Assembly: GCA_034659915.1 (NCBI GenBank)
Contig: JAYEID010000013.1
Location: 138,917-184,270 of the forward strand
Source: Patescibacteria group bacterium
Lineage (GTDB): Bacteria > Patescibacteriota > WWE3 > JAUXAW01 > JAYEID01
Direction of reading: 5' to 3'
DNA length: 45,354 nucleotides
The notes under the pieces were generated by a model, which did no database searches, was not told the DNA's origin, and worked only from the letters and a program-made list of their open reading frames with translations. Both the position numbers and the translations under genes were made by a program. Each line of letters begins with the position of its first letter. The first letter of the stretch is position 1. Below are positions 31,898 through 39,627 of the stretch, one piece after another.

Positions 31898-31913
31898 CTG
31901 TACTTTTCCACAC

Positions 31914-31971
31914 TTTACTATTCTTTACGAGTGTTAAGTGTAGTAAAGTTTTGTAAAGAAGTAGTAAAGTA
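31914..31971. repeat. Inverted repeat between GT2 and UDP-glucose dehydrogenase
   Basis: CTTTACTATTCTTTAC (about 31914-31929) is approximately complementary to GTAAAGAAGTAGTAAAG (about 31955-31971); GTAAAG recurs three times at 10-11 bp steps. Possible hairpin in the intergenic region. Confidence 0.5.
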
Positions 31972-31988
31972 TTGTTTTACGTTTAACT

Positions 31989-33278
31989 ATGAATTTAACG
32001 TTCTTAGGGGCCGGATATGTCGGCTTGACAAGTGGTGCAGTTTTTGCTGACCTTGGCAACAAGGTTTGGGTAGTGCGCCGCAGCCAAGATAAAGTTGAAA
32101 TGATGAAGAAGGGTAAAGTTCCCTTTTATGAACCTGGTTTGGATGAGGTTTTGGCGAGAAATGTTGAGGCAGGGAGGCTTATTCCTACTACTAGTTACGA
32201 AAAGTCGGTTCCTAATAGCGAAGTTGTGTTTATTTCTGTTGGTACTCCCATAAGTGGCGATGGCGGTGCAGATCTTTCTCAAGTTAAAGCTGCCGCAAAA
32301 GAGCTGGCTCCCTTTCTTCGAAATGAATACACAGTAATAGTTGATAAAAGTACAGTTCCTCCGGGCACGGCCTCTTTAGTTACAAAAATTATTGAAAAGG
32401 AAAATCCCCAAGCTAATTTTGAAGTTGCTTCTTGCCCCGAGTTTTTGCGTGAGGGAACTGCTCTTTCCGATACCCAGGATCCAGACCGGGTTGTTATTGG
32501 GACTCCTAGCGATAAGGCTTATGGGATTTTGGAGGAACTCCACAAACCTTTAGGCGCGCCTATTGTGCGGACTAGTGTAGAAAGTGCCGAGATTATTAAA
32601 TATGCAGCTAATGCTTATCTTGCTCTGCGGATTGGGTTTATTGACCAAATCGCTAATCTCTGTGAAGAGGTGGGAGCAGATGTTCAAGATGTGATTGAAG
32701 GTATTGGGCTAGATTCCCGGATCGGGAGCCATTACTGGTATCCGGGAATTGGTTACGGCGGTTATTGCTTCCCCAAAGATGTTGCTGCTCTTGGAGCTTT
32801 GTTTGAACAATATGTAGATGATGATAACCTCTTTTCTAAGCTAGACCAATACAACCGTGCTCGTCCAGCTAAATATGTAGCCAAAGTTACAGATGCTTTG
32901 GGCGGTTTAGAAAACAAGAAGGTTGCTGTTTTGGGACTGACAGCTAAGCCAGGGACTGACGATATGCGGGGTTCTCAAGCCGTGCCTTTTATTGAAGCAT
33001 TGAAAGAAGGTGGCGCAGAAGTAAGTGTTTATGATCCAATGGGAATGCCCGAAGCAAAAAAGGTATTGTCTGAGGTTAACTATGCAGAAGATCCTTATCA
33101 AGCTGCAGCAGAAGCAGACGTAATCGCAGTTCTTTGCGAATGGGATGAATTTGAAGATTTGGATTGGGGAAAAGTTTGCAAGAAAATGAACGCCAGTCTC
33201 GTTTTCGATGCCAAAAGGATGTTTGATCCCACAGAATTAGAAGATCACGGTTTTGAATATCTCGGCGTCGGCGTGTAA
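31989..33278 (+). CDS. ugd: UDP-glucose 6-dehydrogenase
   Basis: 429 aa. Oxidises UDP-glucose to UDP-glucuronate with two NAD. Rossmann motif FLGAGYVGLTSGAVFADLG, SVGTPISGDGGADLS, DKSTVPPGTA, CPEFLREGTALSD, the dimer helix EIIKYAANAYLALRIGFIDQ and the catalytic-cysteine segment GYGGYCFPKD, then the C-terminal domain with VLGLTAKPGTDDMRGSQA. Full length. Precedes rmlA by 58 bp. Glucuronate or derived sugars are thus expected in the surface glycan. Confidence 0.95.
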   Translation: MNLTFLGAGYVGLTSGAVFADLGNKVWVVRRSQDKVEMMKKGKVPFYEPGLDEVLARNVEAGRLIPTTSYEKSVPNSEVVFISVGTPISGDGGADLSQVKAAAKELAPFLRNEYTVIVDKSTVPPGTASLVTKIIEKENPQANFEVASCPEFLREGTALSDTQDPDRVVIGTPSDKAYGILEELHKPLGAPIVRTSVESAEIIKYAANAYLALRIGFIDQIANLCEEVGADVQDVIEGIGLDSRIGSHYWYPGIGYGGYCFPKDVAALGALFEQYVDDDNLFSKLDQYNRARPAKYVAKVTDALGGLENKKVAVLGLTAKPGTDDMRGSQAVPFIEALKEGGAEVSVYDPMGMPEAKKVLSEVNYAEDPYQAAAEADVIAVLCEWDEFEDLDWGKVCKKMNASLVFDAKRMFDPTELEDHGFEYLGVGV

Positions 33279-33291
33279 TAGGTCTATTTTC

Positions 33292-33329
33292 CGGATTACG
33301 GATAACGAGTTACTCCGCCGGCTGGTGGA
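33292..33329. repeat. Heptamer tract plus palindrome before rmlA
   Basis: CGGATTA, CGGATAA and CGAGTTA (33292-33312) followed by TCCGCCGGCTGGTGGA (33314-33329), seven bases before ATG 33337. Confidence 0.8.
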
Positions 33330-33336
33330 TTAGTCT

Positions 33337-34398
33337 ATGAAGGCTTTAATTACTGCTGGGGGGCGGGGCACTCGCCTCCGACCAATAACTCATACCTCAA
33401 ATAAACATCTTATTCCTATTGCCAATAAACCTATGATTTTCTACGCCTTAGAAGCGGTGCGGGATATAGGTATTTCCGAAGTGGGCATTATTGTTAATGA
33501 GACTCGTTTTGAGGTGGAAGCAGTTTTGGGTAGTGGTGAGGATTTTGATTTGAACATTACTTACATTGAGCAGGAAGAGCCTCTGGGGCTTGCCCATTGT
33601 CTAAAAATATCCCGTGAATTTTTGGAGGACGAACCCTTTTTGTTTTATTTGGGTGATAATATCTTGGCTGGGGGAATAGCTCCTTATGCTAAGAGATTTG
33701 AAAATGAAGATGCGGCAGCCTTGCTCTTGCTTTCGGAGGTACCAGATCCGGGAAGGTTTGGGGTGGCAGAAACAGAAGGTACGCAGATTGTAGGAATTGA
33801 AGAAAAGCCCAAAGAACCTAAAAGTGATTTTGCCGTAACTGGGGTTTATTTTTATACACCTAAGGTTTGGGAAGCTGTGGAACAAATAGAACCTTCGGAA
33901 CGTGGTGAGCTGGAAATTTCTGACGTGCACCAGTATTTAATTGAAAAAAATTACCCAATTATTTATGAAAATGTTAGTGGGTGGTGGAAAGATACCGGTA
34001 AGCCCGAGGATTTGTTAGCAGCAAATCACTTAGTGTTAAGACATTTGGAGGAAAAAATGGAAGGGGATTTGGAGGATGTGGAAGTGAGAGGGTGTGTGGC
34101 AGTGGGGCGCGGTTCCAAAATCAGAAATACTCTTTTACGTGGACCACTAATAATTGGAAAGGATGTGCGGGTGAAAGATTCCTATCTTGGACCCTATACT
34201 GCTGTTTCGGATCGTGCTGTGGTTGTGGAGAGTGAAATTGAAAACTCAATTGTGTTGGAAAATGCCGAGGTTTTGAACCTACCCGCCCGATTGGACGAAT
34301 CTATAATTGGCAAAGAAGCTTTTGTTTCTCGGGGGAAAAGACTTCCCCGAACACTGCGCATGGTAATTGGAGATCAAAGCCAGATCGACCTTGTGTAA
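33337..34398 (+). CDS. rmlA: Glucose-1-phosphate thymidylyltransferase, long form
   Basis: 353 aa. Forms dTDP-glucose. Nucleotide-binding GGRGTRLRPITHTSNKHLIPIANKPM, sugar-site YLGDNILAGG, EKPKEPKSDFAVTGVYFY, then a C-terminal left-handed beta-helix region (VEVRGCVAVGRGSKIRNTLLRG; IIGKDVRVKDSYLGPYT) as in the long RmlA/StrD branch. Short RmlA is about 290 aa. 60 bp upstream of rmlB. No rmlC or rmlD is in the window, so the pathway may stop at or branch from dTDP-4-keto-6-deoxyglucose, or those genes lie elsewhere. Confidence 0.92.
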   Translation: MKALITAGGRGTRLRPITHTSNKHLIPIANKPMIFYALEAVRDIGISEVGIIVNETRFEVEAVLGSGEDFDLNITYIEQEEPLGLAHCLKISREFLEDEPFLFYLGDNILAGGIAPYAKRFENEDAAALLLLSEVPDPGRFGVAETEGTQIVGIEEKPKEPKSDFAVTGVYFYTPKVWEAVEQIEPSERGELEISDVHQYLIEKNYPIIYENVSGWWKDTGKPEDLLAANHLVLRHLEEKMEGDLEDVEVRGCVAVGRGSKIRNTLLRGPLIIGKDVRVKDSYLGPYTAVSDRAVVVESEIENSIVLENAEVLNLPARLDESIIGKEAFVSRGKRLPRTLRMVIGDQSQIDLV

Positions 34399-34458
34399 AC
34401 AGCGTTCGCAAGGACGGGTCTTTCCTAGCCTTTGTTTATAGGGAATGTTATTAGTTAA

Positions 34459-35433
34459 ATGAAACTGCTTGTTACTGGTGGAGCTGGGTTCATCGGCTCC
34501 AACTTTATACATTATTGGTTAGATAAATATTCCCAAGACGAGATAGTTAATTTGGATAAAATCACCTATGCCGGGAATTTGGAAAACTTGCGGGATGTGG
34601 AAGGAAATAATCGTTACGAGTTTGTGGAGGGAGATATTTGTGACAGGGGTTTGGTAAGACAATTGATGGAAGATGTAGATGTGGTGGTCAATTTTGCTGC
34701 CGAAAGTCACGTTGACCGGTCAATTGAAGGCCCTCGGGTTTTTGTGCAGACCAACATTGTTGGTACTCAAGTCCTTTTGGATGCTGCGCTGGAATTAGGT
34801 ATAGAGCGGTTCCACCAAATTAGTACGGATGAGGTGTACGGTTCTTTGGAATTAAGTGACCCCGAAAAGTTTACAGAAGATGCTCCCTACGCCCCACACA
34901 GCCCCTACTCTGCTTCAAAAGCCGCTGCTGATCATTTGGTGCGCGCTTATTACCATACATACGATTTACCCGTTACTATTACCAACTGTTCAAATAATTT
35001 TGGACCTTATCAACATCCAGAAAAGGTAATTTCCCTATTTGTAACCAATTTATTAGAAGATAAAAAGGTGCCTCTTTATGGAGATGGGAAAAATGTGCGG
35101 GATTGGCTTTTTGTTGAGGATCATTGCCGGGCAATTGATTTGGTTTTGAAAAAAGGTGAGGTAGGGGAGACATATCTTGTAGGCGGTGGTAATGAGCTTT
35201 CCAATATTGAGCTAACCAAGAAGATTTTGGAAGTTATGGGTAAAGACGAATCTTATATTGAATACGTTGAAGACAGGCCGGGGCACGACCGGAGATATGC
35301 GATTGATTTTTCTAAAATTAAGTCTGAGCTTGGCTGGGAACCTGAGTATTCTTTTGAACAAGCTTTGAAAAAGACGGTGGAATGGTATAGAACTAATAGA
35401 GAATGGTGGCTTCCGCTAAAGCGGGGAGTCTAA
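34459..35433 (+). CDS. rmlB: dTDP-glucose 4,6-dehydratase
   Basis: 324 aa. Short-chain dehydrogenase fold making dTDP-4-keto-6-deoxyglucose. NAD motif TGGAGFIGSNFIHYWL, KITYAGNLENL, NFAAESHVDRSIEGP, ISTDEVYGSLE with catalytic acid/base residues, YSASKAAADHLVRAYYHTY (Y-x3-K), NNFGPYQHPEKVI and GDGKNVRDWLFVEDHC. Slightly shorter than the usual 330-355 aa. Confidence 0.94.
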   Translation: MKLLVTGGAGFIGSNFIHYWLDKYSQDEIVNLDKITYAGNLENLRDVEGNNRYEFVEGDICDRGLVRQLMEDVDVVVNFAAESHVDRSIEGPRVFVQTNIVGTQVLLDAALELGIERFHQISTDEVYGSLELSDPEKFTEDAPYAPHSPYSASKAAADHLVRAYYHTYDLPVTITNCSNNFGPYQHPEKVISLFVTNLLEDKKVPLYGDGKNVRDWLFVEDHCRAIDLVLKKGEVGETYLVGGGNELSNIELTKKILEVMGKDESYIEYVEDRPGHDRRYAIDFSKIKSELGWEPEYSFEQALKKTVEWYRTNREWWLPLKRGV

Positions 35434-35447
35434 TAACAAAGACTGCC

Positions 35448-35586
35448 GGCACGCGTTTCCGAAAGCCGTTCGCCTGTAATAGTTTATTTTGTTGAAAAGC
35501 TCACTTAGAGAAAAATTTACCTCTAAACTTGAATTAGACCGCTGACGATTGCACGCAAATTTTTCTATACTTTCGGAAACGGTGCC
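35448..35586. mobile_element. MITE-like element with 17-bp terminal inverted repeats
   Basis: GGCACGCGTTTCCGAAAG (35448-35465) and CTTTCGGAAACGGTGCC (35570-35586) are inverted repeats differing by one base insertion. Inside, AGAAAAATTT and AAATTTTTCT form a second inverted pair. 139 bp, no ORF, between rmlB and galE. It could be a non-autonomous transposon or a long-range hairpin; no transposase with such ends is seen here. Confidence 0.5.
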
Positions 35587-35641
35587 CCCTAGCCTTTGCA
35601 GCTCTTGTGTGTTAAAAAGGTTGTATATTTGATTAAATTTT

Positions 35642-36625
35642 ATGAAAATTTTTGTTACCGGTGGAGCCGGTTACGTTGGCTCCTTTGCCACAAAAAAACT
35701 CAAAGAAGAAGGTCACGACGTGGTTATTTTTGACCACTTGGGGCAAGGTCACCCCGAAGTAGCCGAGTTGTTGGGGGTGCCTCTAATTGAGGGAGATCTT
35801 CGTAATAAGGAAGAAGTGGCGCAGGCTTTGGATTCTTCTTTTGATGCGGTGATGCACTTTGCCGCGTTTACGGCTGTTGGTCCCTCAATGAAGGATCCCC
35901 AGGAATACTTTGAAAATAATATTGGTGGTGGGTTGAATCTCCTTTCTGCTACGCTCTCAGTTGATATTGATAAGTTTATTTTTTCTTCCAGCAGTGAGGT
36001 TTACGGAGAAGCGGAAACTCTGCCTTTGACAGAGGGAATGCCTCTTCAAGCTACCAATCCTTACGGTGCAACAAAGGTAATGTTTGAGAAAATTTTACGT
36101 TGGTACGCACGTGCTTACAACTTTCGTTATATAGCCCTCCGTTATTTTAATGCTGCTGGTGCAGCTCTGGACGGTTCTATGGGGGAAGACCACGATCCCG
36201 AAACACATTTGGTTCCGGCGGCAATCCTTGGGGAAATGGGCAAACGAGAATTTAAGCTTACTTGTGCTACAGATCTAGATACTCCCGACGGAACTCCAAT
36301 TCGTGACTATACTCATGTCTTGGATATTGCGGATGCTCATGTACGGGCTTCGGATTATCTAGAGGAGGGCGGTCAGAGTGACGCTTTTAACGTTGGCAAG
36401 GGCAGTGGTTCAACGGTCTTGGAAATTGTGCAGGAAGTGGAAAGAGTAAGTGGTAAAGAACTGCCCCGAGAAAAAGGTGAACAAAGAGAAGGAGAACCTT
36501 CTGCCAAATGGGCATCAACAGAGAAGATTAATGAGGTTTTGGGGTGGCAGGCAAAGTATGGAACCAAAGAAATAGTTGAATCTGCGTGGAAATGGCACTC
36601 CACACACCCCAGCGGTTATAGTTGA
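35642..36625 (+). CDS. galE: UDP-glucose 4-epimerase
   Basis: 327 aa. Interconverts UDP-glucose and UDP-galactose. FVTGGAGYVGSFATKKLKEEGHDVVIFDHLGQGH, GDLRNKEEV, HFAAFTAVGPSMKDP, FSSSSEVYGE, NPYGATKVMFEKILRWY (Y-x3-K), RYFNAAGA, HLVPAAILGEMGK and RDYTHVLDIADAHV are diagnostic. The stop codon TGA (36623-36625) is part of the TTGACA -35 box of the next gene. Together with the GalT-like domain at the left end it suggests galactose handling, but the two are 34 kb apart. Confidence 0.93.
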   Translation: MKIFVTGGAGYVGSFATKKLKEEGHDVVIFDHLGQGHPEVAELLGVPLIEGDLRNKEEVAQALDSSFDAVMHFAAFTAVGPSMKDPQEYFENNIGGGLNLLSATLSVDIDKFIFSSSSEVYGEAETLPLTEGMPLQATNPYGATKVMFEKILRWYARAYNFRYIALRYFNAAGAALDGSMGEDHDPETHLVPAAILGEMGKREFKLTCATDLDTPDGTPIRDYTHVLDIADAHVRASDYLEEGGQSDAFNVGKGSGSTVLEIVQEVERVSGKELPREKGEQREGEPSAKWASTEKINEVLGWQAKYGTKEIVESAWKWHSTHPSGYS

Positions 36626-36651
36626 CAGCATTAAAACTAAAAAGGTATTCT
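36622..36651 (+). promoter_or_regulatory. Promoter overlapping the galE stop
   Basis: TTGACA (36622-36627), 18-bp spacer, TATTCT (36646-36651); predicted leader of about 27 nt to ATG 36685. Confidence 0.5.
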
Positions 36652-36684
36652 GAAGGCAGATTTGTAATCCTTTTGTTTAATAAT

Positions 36685-37011
36685 ATGGAAGAGGGCCCTA
36701 GTTACCCTGAACATCTAACGCTTAGGAATTTAGTTTTTATATTCTTCTTTCTAGTTGTTCCCCTAATTGGCTATTTCTTCCTCCGCTATGTTTACGAAAC
36801 TAATATCCAAGATGAAGCTAAAAGCTGTTTAGCTGTTGAGGAGCGTTGTTTAAGTTTTAAAACAAAAGAAGGGTGCGGGAATAAACTTTATTGTTTTTGG
36901 CATGAGGAAGAAGATATTTGCTGTTTTGTAGGGAATTATGCAATGGAAAGAATTTTGGGTGCTCCCAATTGCTGTCCAAAAGATGAATTTTGTAATGAAA
37001 CGGAAGAGTAG
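36685..37011 (+). CDS. Small membrane protein with Cys-rich outer domain
   Basis: 108 aa from ATG 36685; the longer frame from 36622 overlaps galE and the promoter. One membrane helix (about 17-37), then a short domain with nine cysteines (SCLAVEERC, EGCGNKLYC, ICCFVG, NCCPKDEFC), predicted outside. The spacing suggests a disulfide-rich mini-domain. No family recognised. Confidence 0.65.
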   Translation: MEEGPSYPEHLTLRNLVFIFFFLVVPLIGYFFLRYVYETNIQDEAKSCLAVEERCLSFKTKEGCGNKLYCFWHEEEDICCFVGNYAMERILGAPNCCPKDEFCNETEE

Positions 37012-37023
37012 GGGGAAGTATGA

Positions 37024-37068
37024 GGCGGCGACTCCTATGTATGTTCTGTAGATTACATAGAAGCCGCC
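37024..37068. terminator. Hairpin between convergent genes
   Basis: GGCGGC (37024-37029) with GCCGCC (37063-37068) and CTATGTA (37035-37041) with TACATAG (37054-37060). No T-run; probable bidirectional stop between the Cys-rich gene and the FHA gene. Confidence 0.5.
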
Positions 37069-37084
37069 GCGCGGCGTTGATCCA

Positions 37085-37438
37085 CTAATCAATGATTTCG
37101 GCCCAAACGCTTATGGGGCCGAAGTAGATCAGAGAACCTGTTTCCAGGATACTTGGTTCCTGGATAACGTTTTCCAGGGCGTCGAGCCTCACCTTACCGC
37201 GGTGTGGTTCGATCATGAACCCATTTTCTGGATTCCAGCTGATGCGCGCGTGTTCGCGCGACACACCGAGGATCCCTGCGTTGGGTCCGCATCCGGGAAT
37301 ACTCACAACGTGACTGTATTCCGGATCTATAGTCGGGCGACCAATGGTAACTCCTTCCTCAGCTTCTACGGCCAGGATTCCCTCGTATGAGGGATTACCG
37401 TTTGCCGATCCCGATTCCCACAGTTTCAGAACTGCCAT
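37085..37438 (-). CDS. FHA-domain protein
   Basis: 117 aa. ATG with GGAG 8 nt upstream. One forkhead-associated domain filling the whole protein: GVTIGRPTIDPEY (the G-R motif), VSREHARISWNPENGFMIEP (S-x-x-H) and VRLDALENVIQEP...LETGSLIYFG. FHA domains bind phosphothreonine peptides; no kinase is encoded in the window. Stand-alone on the minus strand inside the glycan locus. Confidence 0.82.
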   Translation of the reverse strand: MAVLKLWESGSANGNPSYEGILAVEAEEGVTIGRPTIDPEYSHVVSIPGCGPNAGILGVSREHARISWNPENGFMIEPHRGKVRLDALENVIQEPSILETGSLIYFGPISVWAEIID

Positions 37439-37595
37439 TTTCCTTTCTCCTTTTTTGCTCTTTACCGCAGCGTTTTCGTTGATTTCACCTATCCATAGTA
37501 CACCATAAATACCCTATAATATCAATCGTGGGCAGGGGATTAAACTTTGCTATTCAATAGTAGTAAATTAGGCTGAGCTAAAGGTTCTTTTGTGC

Positions 37596-37601
37596 TAGTA
37601 T
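37596..37601 (+). promoter_or_regulatory. Candidate -10 box deciding the GT4 start
   Basis: TAGTAT ends 9 nt before ATG 37611 and overlaps the upstream ATG at 37602, which favours 37611 as the (leaderless) start. No good -35 is seen. Confidence 0.3.
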
Positions 37602-37610
37602 ATGGGGGAG

Positions 37611-39212
37611 ATGCGCATAGCTGTTTTTATTAAATCTACTACTTTTAACAAAAATTACGGTGGTTTGGAAACCCAAAACAAGCTCCTTTGTGAGGGTCTC
37701 GTTGAGGCAGGGCACGAGGTAGTAGTTATTGCTCCGGCTCCGGAGAATCACGGCCGAGGAGAACTCCGCCCAATTTCCCAACCTCCCCCGACTGGTCGGG
37801 AGAGGTTTTTCCTTGGGCGGGTTGAGAACCCGGATTTGTCGGAACTTACTTATTATTTTCTTGATGCTCCGGCGGGGAAGTATTCCAAGAAATGGTTTCG
37901 GGTAAGCACGCGGTTGTTTAAAGAACTCCACGAAAAGAATCCTTTTGATGCCGTAATTTTACAAAGTATGGCCGGGCAGAGGGTTATTGGTTATTTAAAG
38001 GCTAGGAAATTCTCAACCGCCGCAGGAGAAGCCCTTGGGGCTTCTGCAGAACCAGCCCCAGGGGCTGGGGAATGCGGCGGAGAAACATTATTGAAAGAAC
38101 TTTCCAAGGAAAAAGCCGGCGATTCCCCAAAGTCCGGCTTTAAGACCGGTCCCAAAGCCGGACTTTTTTCCTCGCCGGCTTGCATTGTAATCCAGCACGG
38201 GACAATTTTAGGGGAACTTAAAACAAGGTGGAAATCCCTCTGTTCAAATTCGAAATACGATTCGCCGGCCGGCGGACGAAGTCCCAAACAAGTCATAAAT
38301 TATAAGTTACAGACACAAAAGCATTTAGGGTTTAGAAATTCGGATTTATTTGGAGCTTCAAATTTAGTATTTCGTGTTTTTAATTTGTTAAAGCAGTTGT
38401 TATTCTTTTTCTTCAGACTGGTTCCTTACGGAATTAAAATTTATATTCAAGACCAGATTCGCTTGCGGCGCGCGGATAAGGTGATTGCGGTTTCGGACTT
38501 GGTTAAAGAATCCTTGGTGAAGGAATACTTCTTGCCGGAGGAAAAGGTGGAGGTTATATATAATGGAATAGAAATTGACAAATTCGAAATACGAAATACG
38601 AAATCCAAAATTAGGAAAGAGCTGGAAGTTGGAGAAGATAACAAGGTGTTATTGTATGTTGGGCGAATTGAAAAAGAAAAAGGACTTGGGAAACTGCTCA
38701 GAGCAGTTTCAAATATCAAATCCCAATCCGCCGGCTGGCAGACAAATTTCAAATTAATAATTGTGGGGGATGGCAAGTATCTAGGTGAATTAAAAAAACT
38801 TGCGGGAGAGCTGGGGATTGCGGACAAAGTAATTTTCACGGGAAAAGTTCCTTATGAGGACGTGCCTAAGTATTACGCGGCGGCGGATGTTTTTGTGTTA
38901 CCATCACTCAGGCAAGAAGGTTTGCCCATGACATTACCCGAAGCAATGGCCAGCGGGTTGCCTGTGGTAGCTTCAAAAATTGGGGGTATTCCCAATGCAG
39001 TGGAAGATGGCAAGACCGGATTTTTGGTCGAACCGGGAAATGTGGAGGAGCTTTCTGAAGAGTTGATTAAAGTTTTAAAGGATGATAAATTGCGGGAACA
39101 TATAGGTGAAGAAGCAAGAGGTTTGGCAAAAGAAAAATTTAGCCAAGAAAGTATGGTAAAGGAAACGATATCCGTTATCAGTAATTCGATATCCGAAAGA
39201 GAGAATGCCTGA
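37611..39212 (+). CDS. GT4 glycosyltransferase carrying three repeat-encoded insertions
   Basis: 533 aa against about 370-400 for the family. Retaining GT-B transferase: N-terminal VFIKSTTFNKNYGGLETQNK, then DKVIAVSDLVKESLV, VIYNGIEIDKF, VLLYVGRIEKEKGLGKLL, and the donor-site QEGLPMTLPEAMASGLPVVASKIGGIPN (E-x7-E). The extra length is repeat DNA read in frame: composite elements at residues about 52-70, 136-157 and 168-191, heptamer/palindrome tracts near 211-222 and 366-381, and heptamers at 251-260, 325-334 and in the tail ETISVISNSISERENA. The core motifs are intact, so it may still be active. Its stop overlaps the next ATG by 8 bp. Confidence 0.85.
   Translation: MRIAVFIKSTTFNKNYGGLETQNKLLCEGLVEAGHEVVVIAPAPENHGRGELRPISQPPPTGRERFFLGRVENPDLSELTYYFLDAPAGKYSKKWFRVSTRLFKELHEKNPFDAVILQSMAGQRVIGYLKARKFSTAAGEALGASAEPAPGAGECGGETLLKELSKEKAGDSPKSGFKTGPKAGLFSSPACIVIQHGTILGELKTRWKSLCSNSKYDSPAGGRSPKQVINYKLQTQKHLGFRNSDLFGASNLVFRVFNLLKQLLFFFFRLVPYGIKIYIQDQIRLRRADKVIAVSDLVKESLVKEYFLPEEKVEVIYNGIEIDKFEIRNTKSKIRKELEVGEDNKVLLYVGRIEKEKGLGKLLRAVSNIKSQSAGWQTNFKLIIVGDGKYLGELKKLAGELGIADKVIFTGKVPYEDVPKYYAAADVFVLPSLRQEGLPMTLPEAMASGLPVVASKIGGIPNAVEDGKTGFLVEPGNVEELSEELIKVLKDDKLREHIGEEARGLAKEKFSQESMVKETISVISNSISERENA
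37766..37820 (-). repeat. Composite palindromic element in GT4-1, copy 1
   Basis: Arms CCGCCCAA (37766-37773) / TTGGGCGG (37813-37820). In element sense (minus): GGAAAAA, inner stem CCTCTCCCGAC around CAG, TTGGGAAA. Simplest copy: one inner hairpin rather than an inverted palindrome pair. Confidence 0.88.
38017..38080 (+). repeat. Composite palindromic element in GT4-1, copy 2
   Basis: Arms CCGCCGCA/TGCGGCGG, identical to the glmS copy 2 arms; boxes GGAGA and GGGGAA; inner pair AGCCCTTGGGGCT and AGCCCCAGGGGCT separated by TCTGCAGAACC. The 13-mers resemble the REP-A core AGCCCCGGGGGCT. Confidence 0.9.
38113..38181 (-). repeat. Composite palindromic element in GT4-1, copy 3
   Basis: Arms AAGCCGGCGA (38113-38122) / TCGCCGGCTT (38172-38181), 10 bp perfect. 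In element sense: GGAAAA, AAAGTCCGGCTTT, loop GGGACCGGTCTT, AAAGCCGGACTTT, TTGGGGAA (boxes share end bases with the 13-mers). The same loop, opposite orientation relative to the boxes, occurs at 44200-44270. Confidence 0.9.
38243..38276. repeat. Heptamer tract plus palindrome inside GT4-1
   Basis: TTCAAAT, TCGAAAT and ACGATTC (38243-38263) run into TTCGCCGGCCGGCGGA (38261-38276), translated in frame (NSKYDSPAGG). Confidence 0.75.
38362..38389. repeat. Heptamer tract inside GT4-1
   Basis: ATTTAGT, ATTTCGT, GTTTTTA and ATTTGTT in phase, translated as NLVFRVFNLL. Confidence 0.65.
38584..38611. repeat. Heptamer tract inside GT4-1
   Basis: TCGAAAT, ACGAAAT, ACGAAAT and CCAAAAT in phase, translated as FEIRNTKSKI next to the conserved NGIEIDKF site. 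Confidence 0.75.
38708..38754. repeat. Heptamer tract with embedded palindrome inside GT4-1
   Basis: TCAAATA, TCAAATC, CCAATCC, then TCCGCCGGCTGGCAGA (38726-38741), then ACAAATT and TCAAATT. Translated as SNIKSQSAGWQTNFKL. Confidence 0.75.
39165..39199. repeat. Heptamer tract at the 3' end of GT4-1
   Basis: ACGATAT, CCGTTAT, CAGTAAT, TCGATAT and CCGAAAG, five in-phase units encoding the last residues of GT4-1 just before the overlapping next start. Confidence 0.75.
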
Positions 39213-39588
39213 GAAAAAGGGTTTTCAAAATTTGGAAGTTTGGCAGGTATGTCATGAACTTATGATAATGGTGTATGATTTTTGTAAGCTATTACCGGCA
39301 GAGGAGAAGTATAATCGTATCTCCCAGCTTAAGAGGTCTAGTTCTTCTGCTCCTGCGAATATCGCTGAGGGTTATGGTAGATATTACTGGCAAGAAGCAA
39401 TCCAGTTTTGTCGTAATGCACGGGGTTCTGTGGAGGAGACCCATAACCATATTATTGCGGCTCAGGATTTAGGCCAATGTTCTCAGGAAGATTGTGAGGA
39501 GCTTATCGAACATTGTGAAAAATCAAAAGCGCTTATTAATGGTTATATACGTTTTTTGCGTAAACAAAAGAAGGGACATTCCGAATAA
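39205..39588 (+). CDS. Four-helix-bundle protein (23S rRNA intervening-sequence protein family)
   Basis: 127 aa. FQNLEVWQVCHELMIMVYDF, SQLKRSSSSAPANIAEGYGR, QFCRNARGSVEETHNHI and a C-terminal helix match the family often found inside 23S rRNA intervening sequences but also free-standing in genomes. It forms a pentameric helical bundle; cellular role unknown. It overlaps the GT4-1 stop by 8 bp. Its own TAA lies in a heptamer unit (CGAATAA). No rRNA is near, so this is the free-standing type, probably arrived as a small mobile gene. Confidence 0.9.
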   Translation: MPEKKGFQNLEVWQVCHELMIMVYDFCKLLPAEEKYNRISQLKRSSSSAPANIAEGYGRYYWQEAIQFCRNARGSVEETHNHIIAAQDLGQCSQEDCEELIEHCEKSKALINGYIRFLRKQKKGHSE

Positions 39589-39623
39589 CGGATATCGGAT
39601 ACCGGATATCGTATAACATTTAA
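39582..39623. repeat. Heptamer tract bridging stop and next start
   Basis: CGAATAA, CGGATAT, CGGATAC, CGGATAT, CGTATAA and CATTTAA. Contains the previous stop codon and a possible -10 (TATAAC, 39612-39617) 10 nt before ATG 39628. Confidence 0.82.
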
Positions 39624-39627
39624 TACA

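Noticed and set aside
39205-39588. rRNA operon with intervening sequence
   Set aside because: The four-helix-bundle protein is present, but no rRNA sequence surrounds it.
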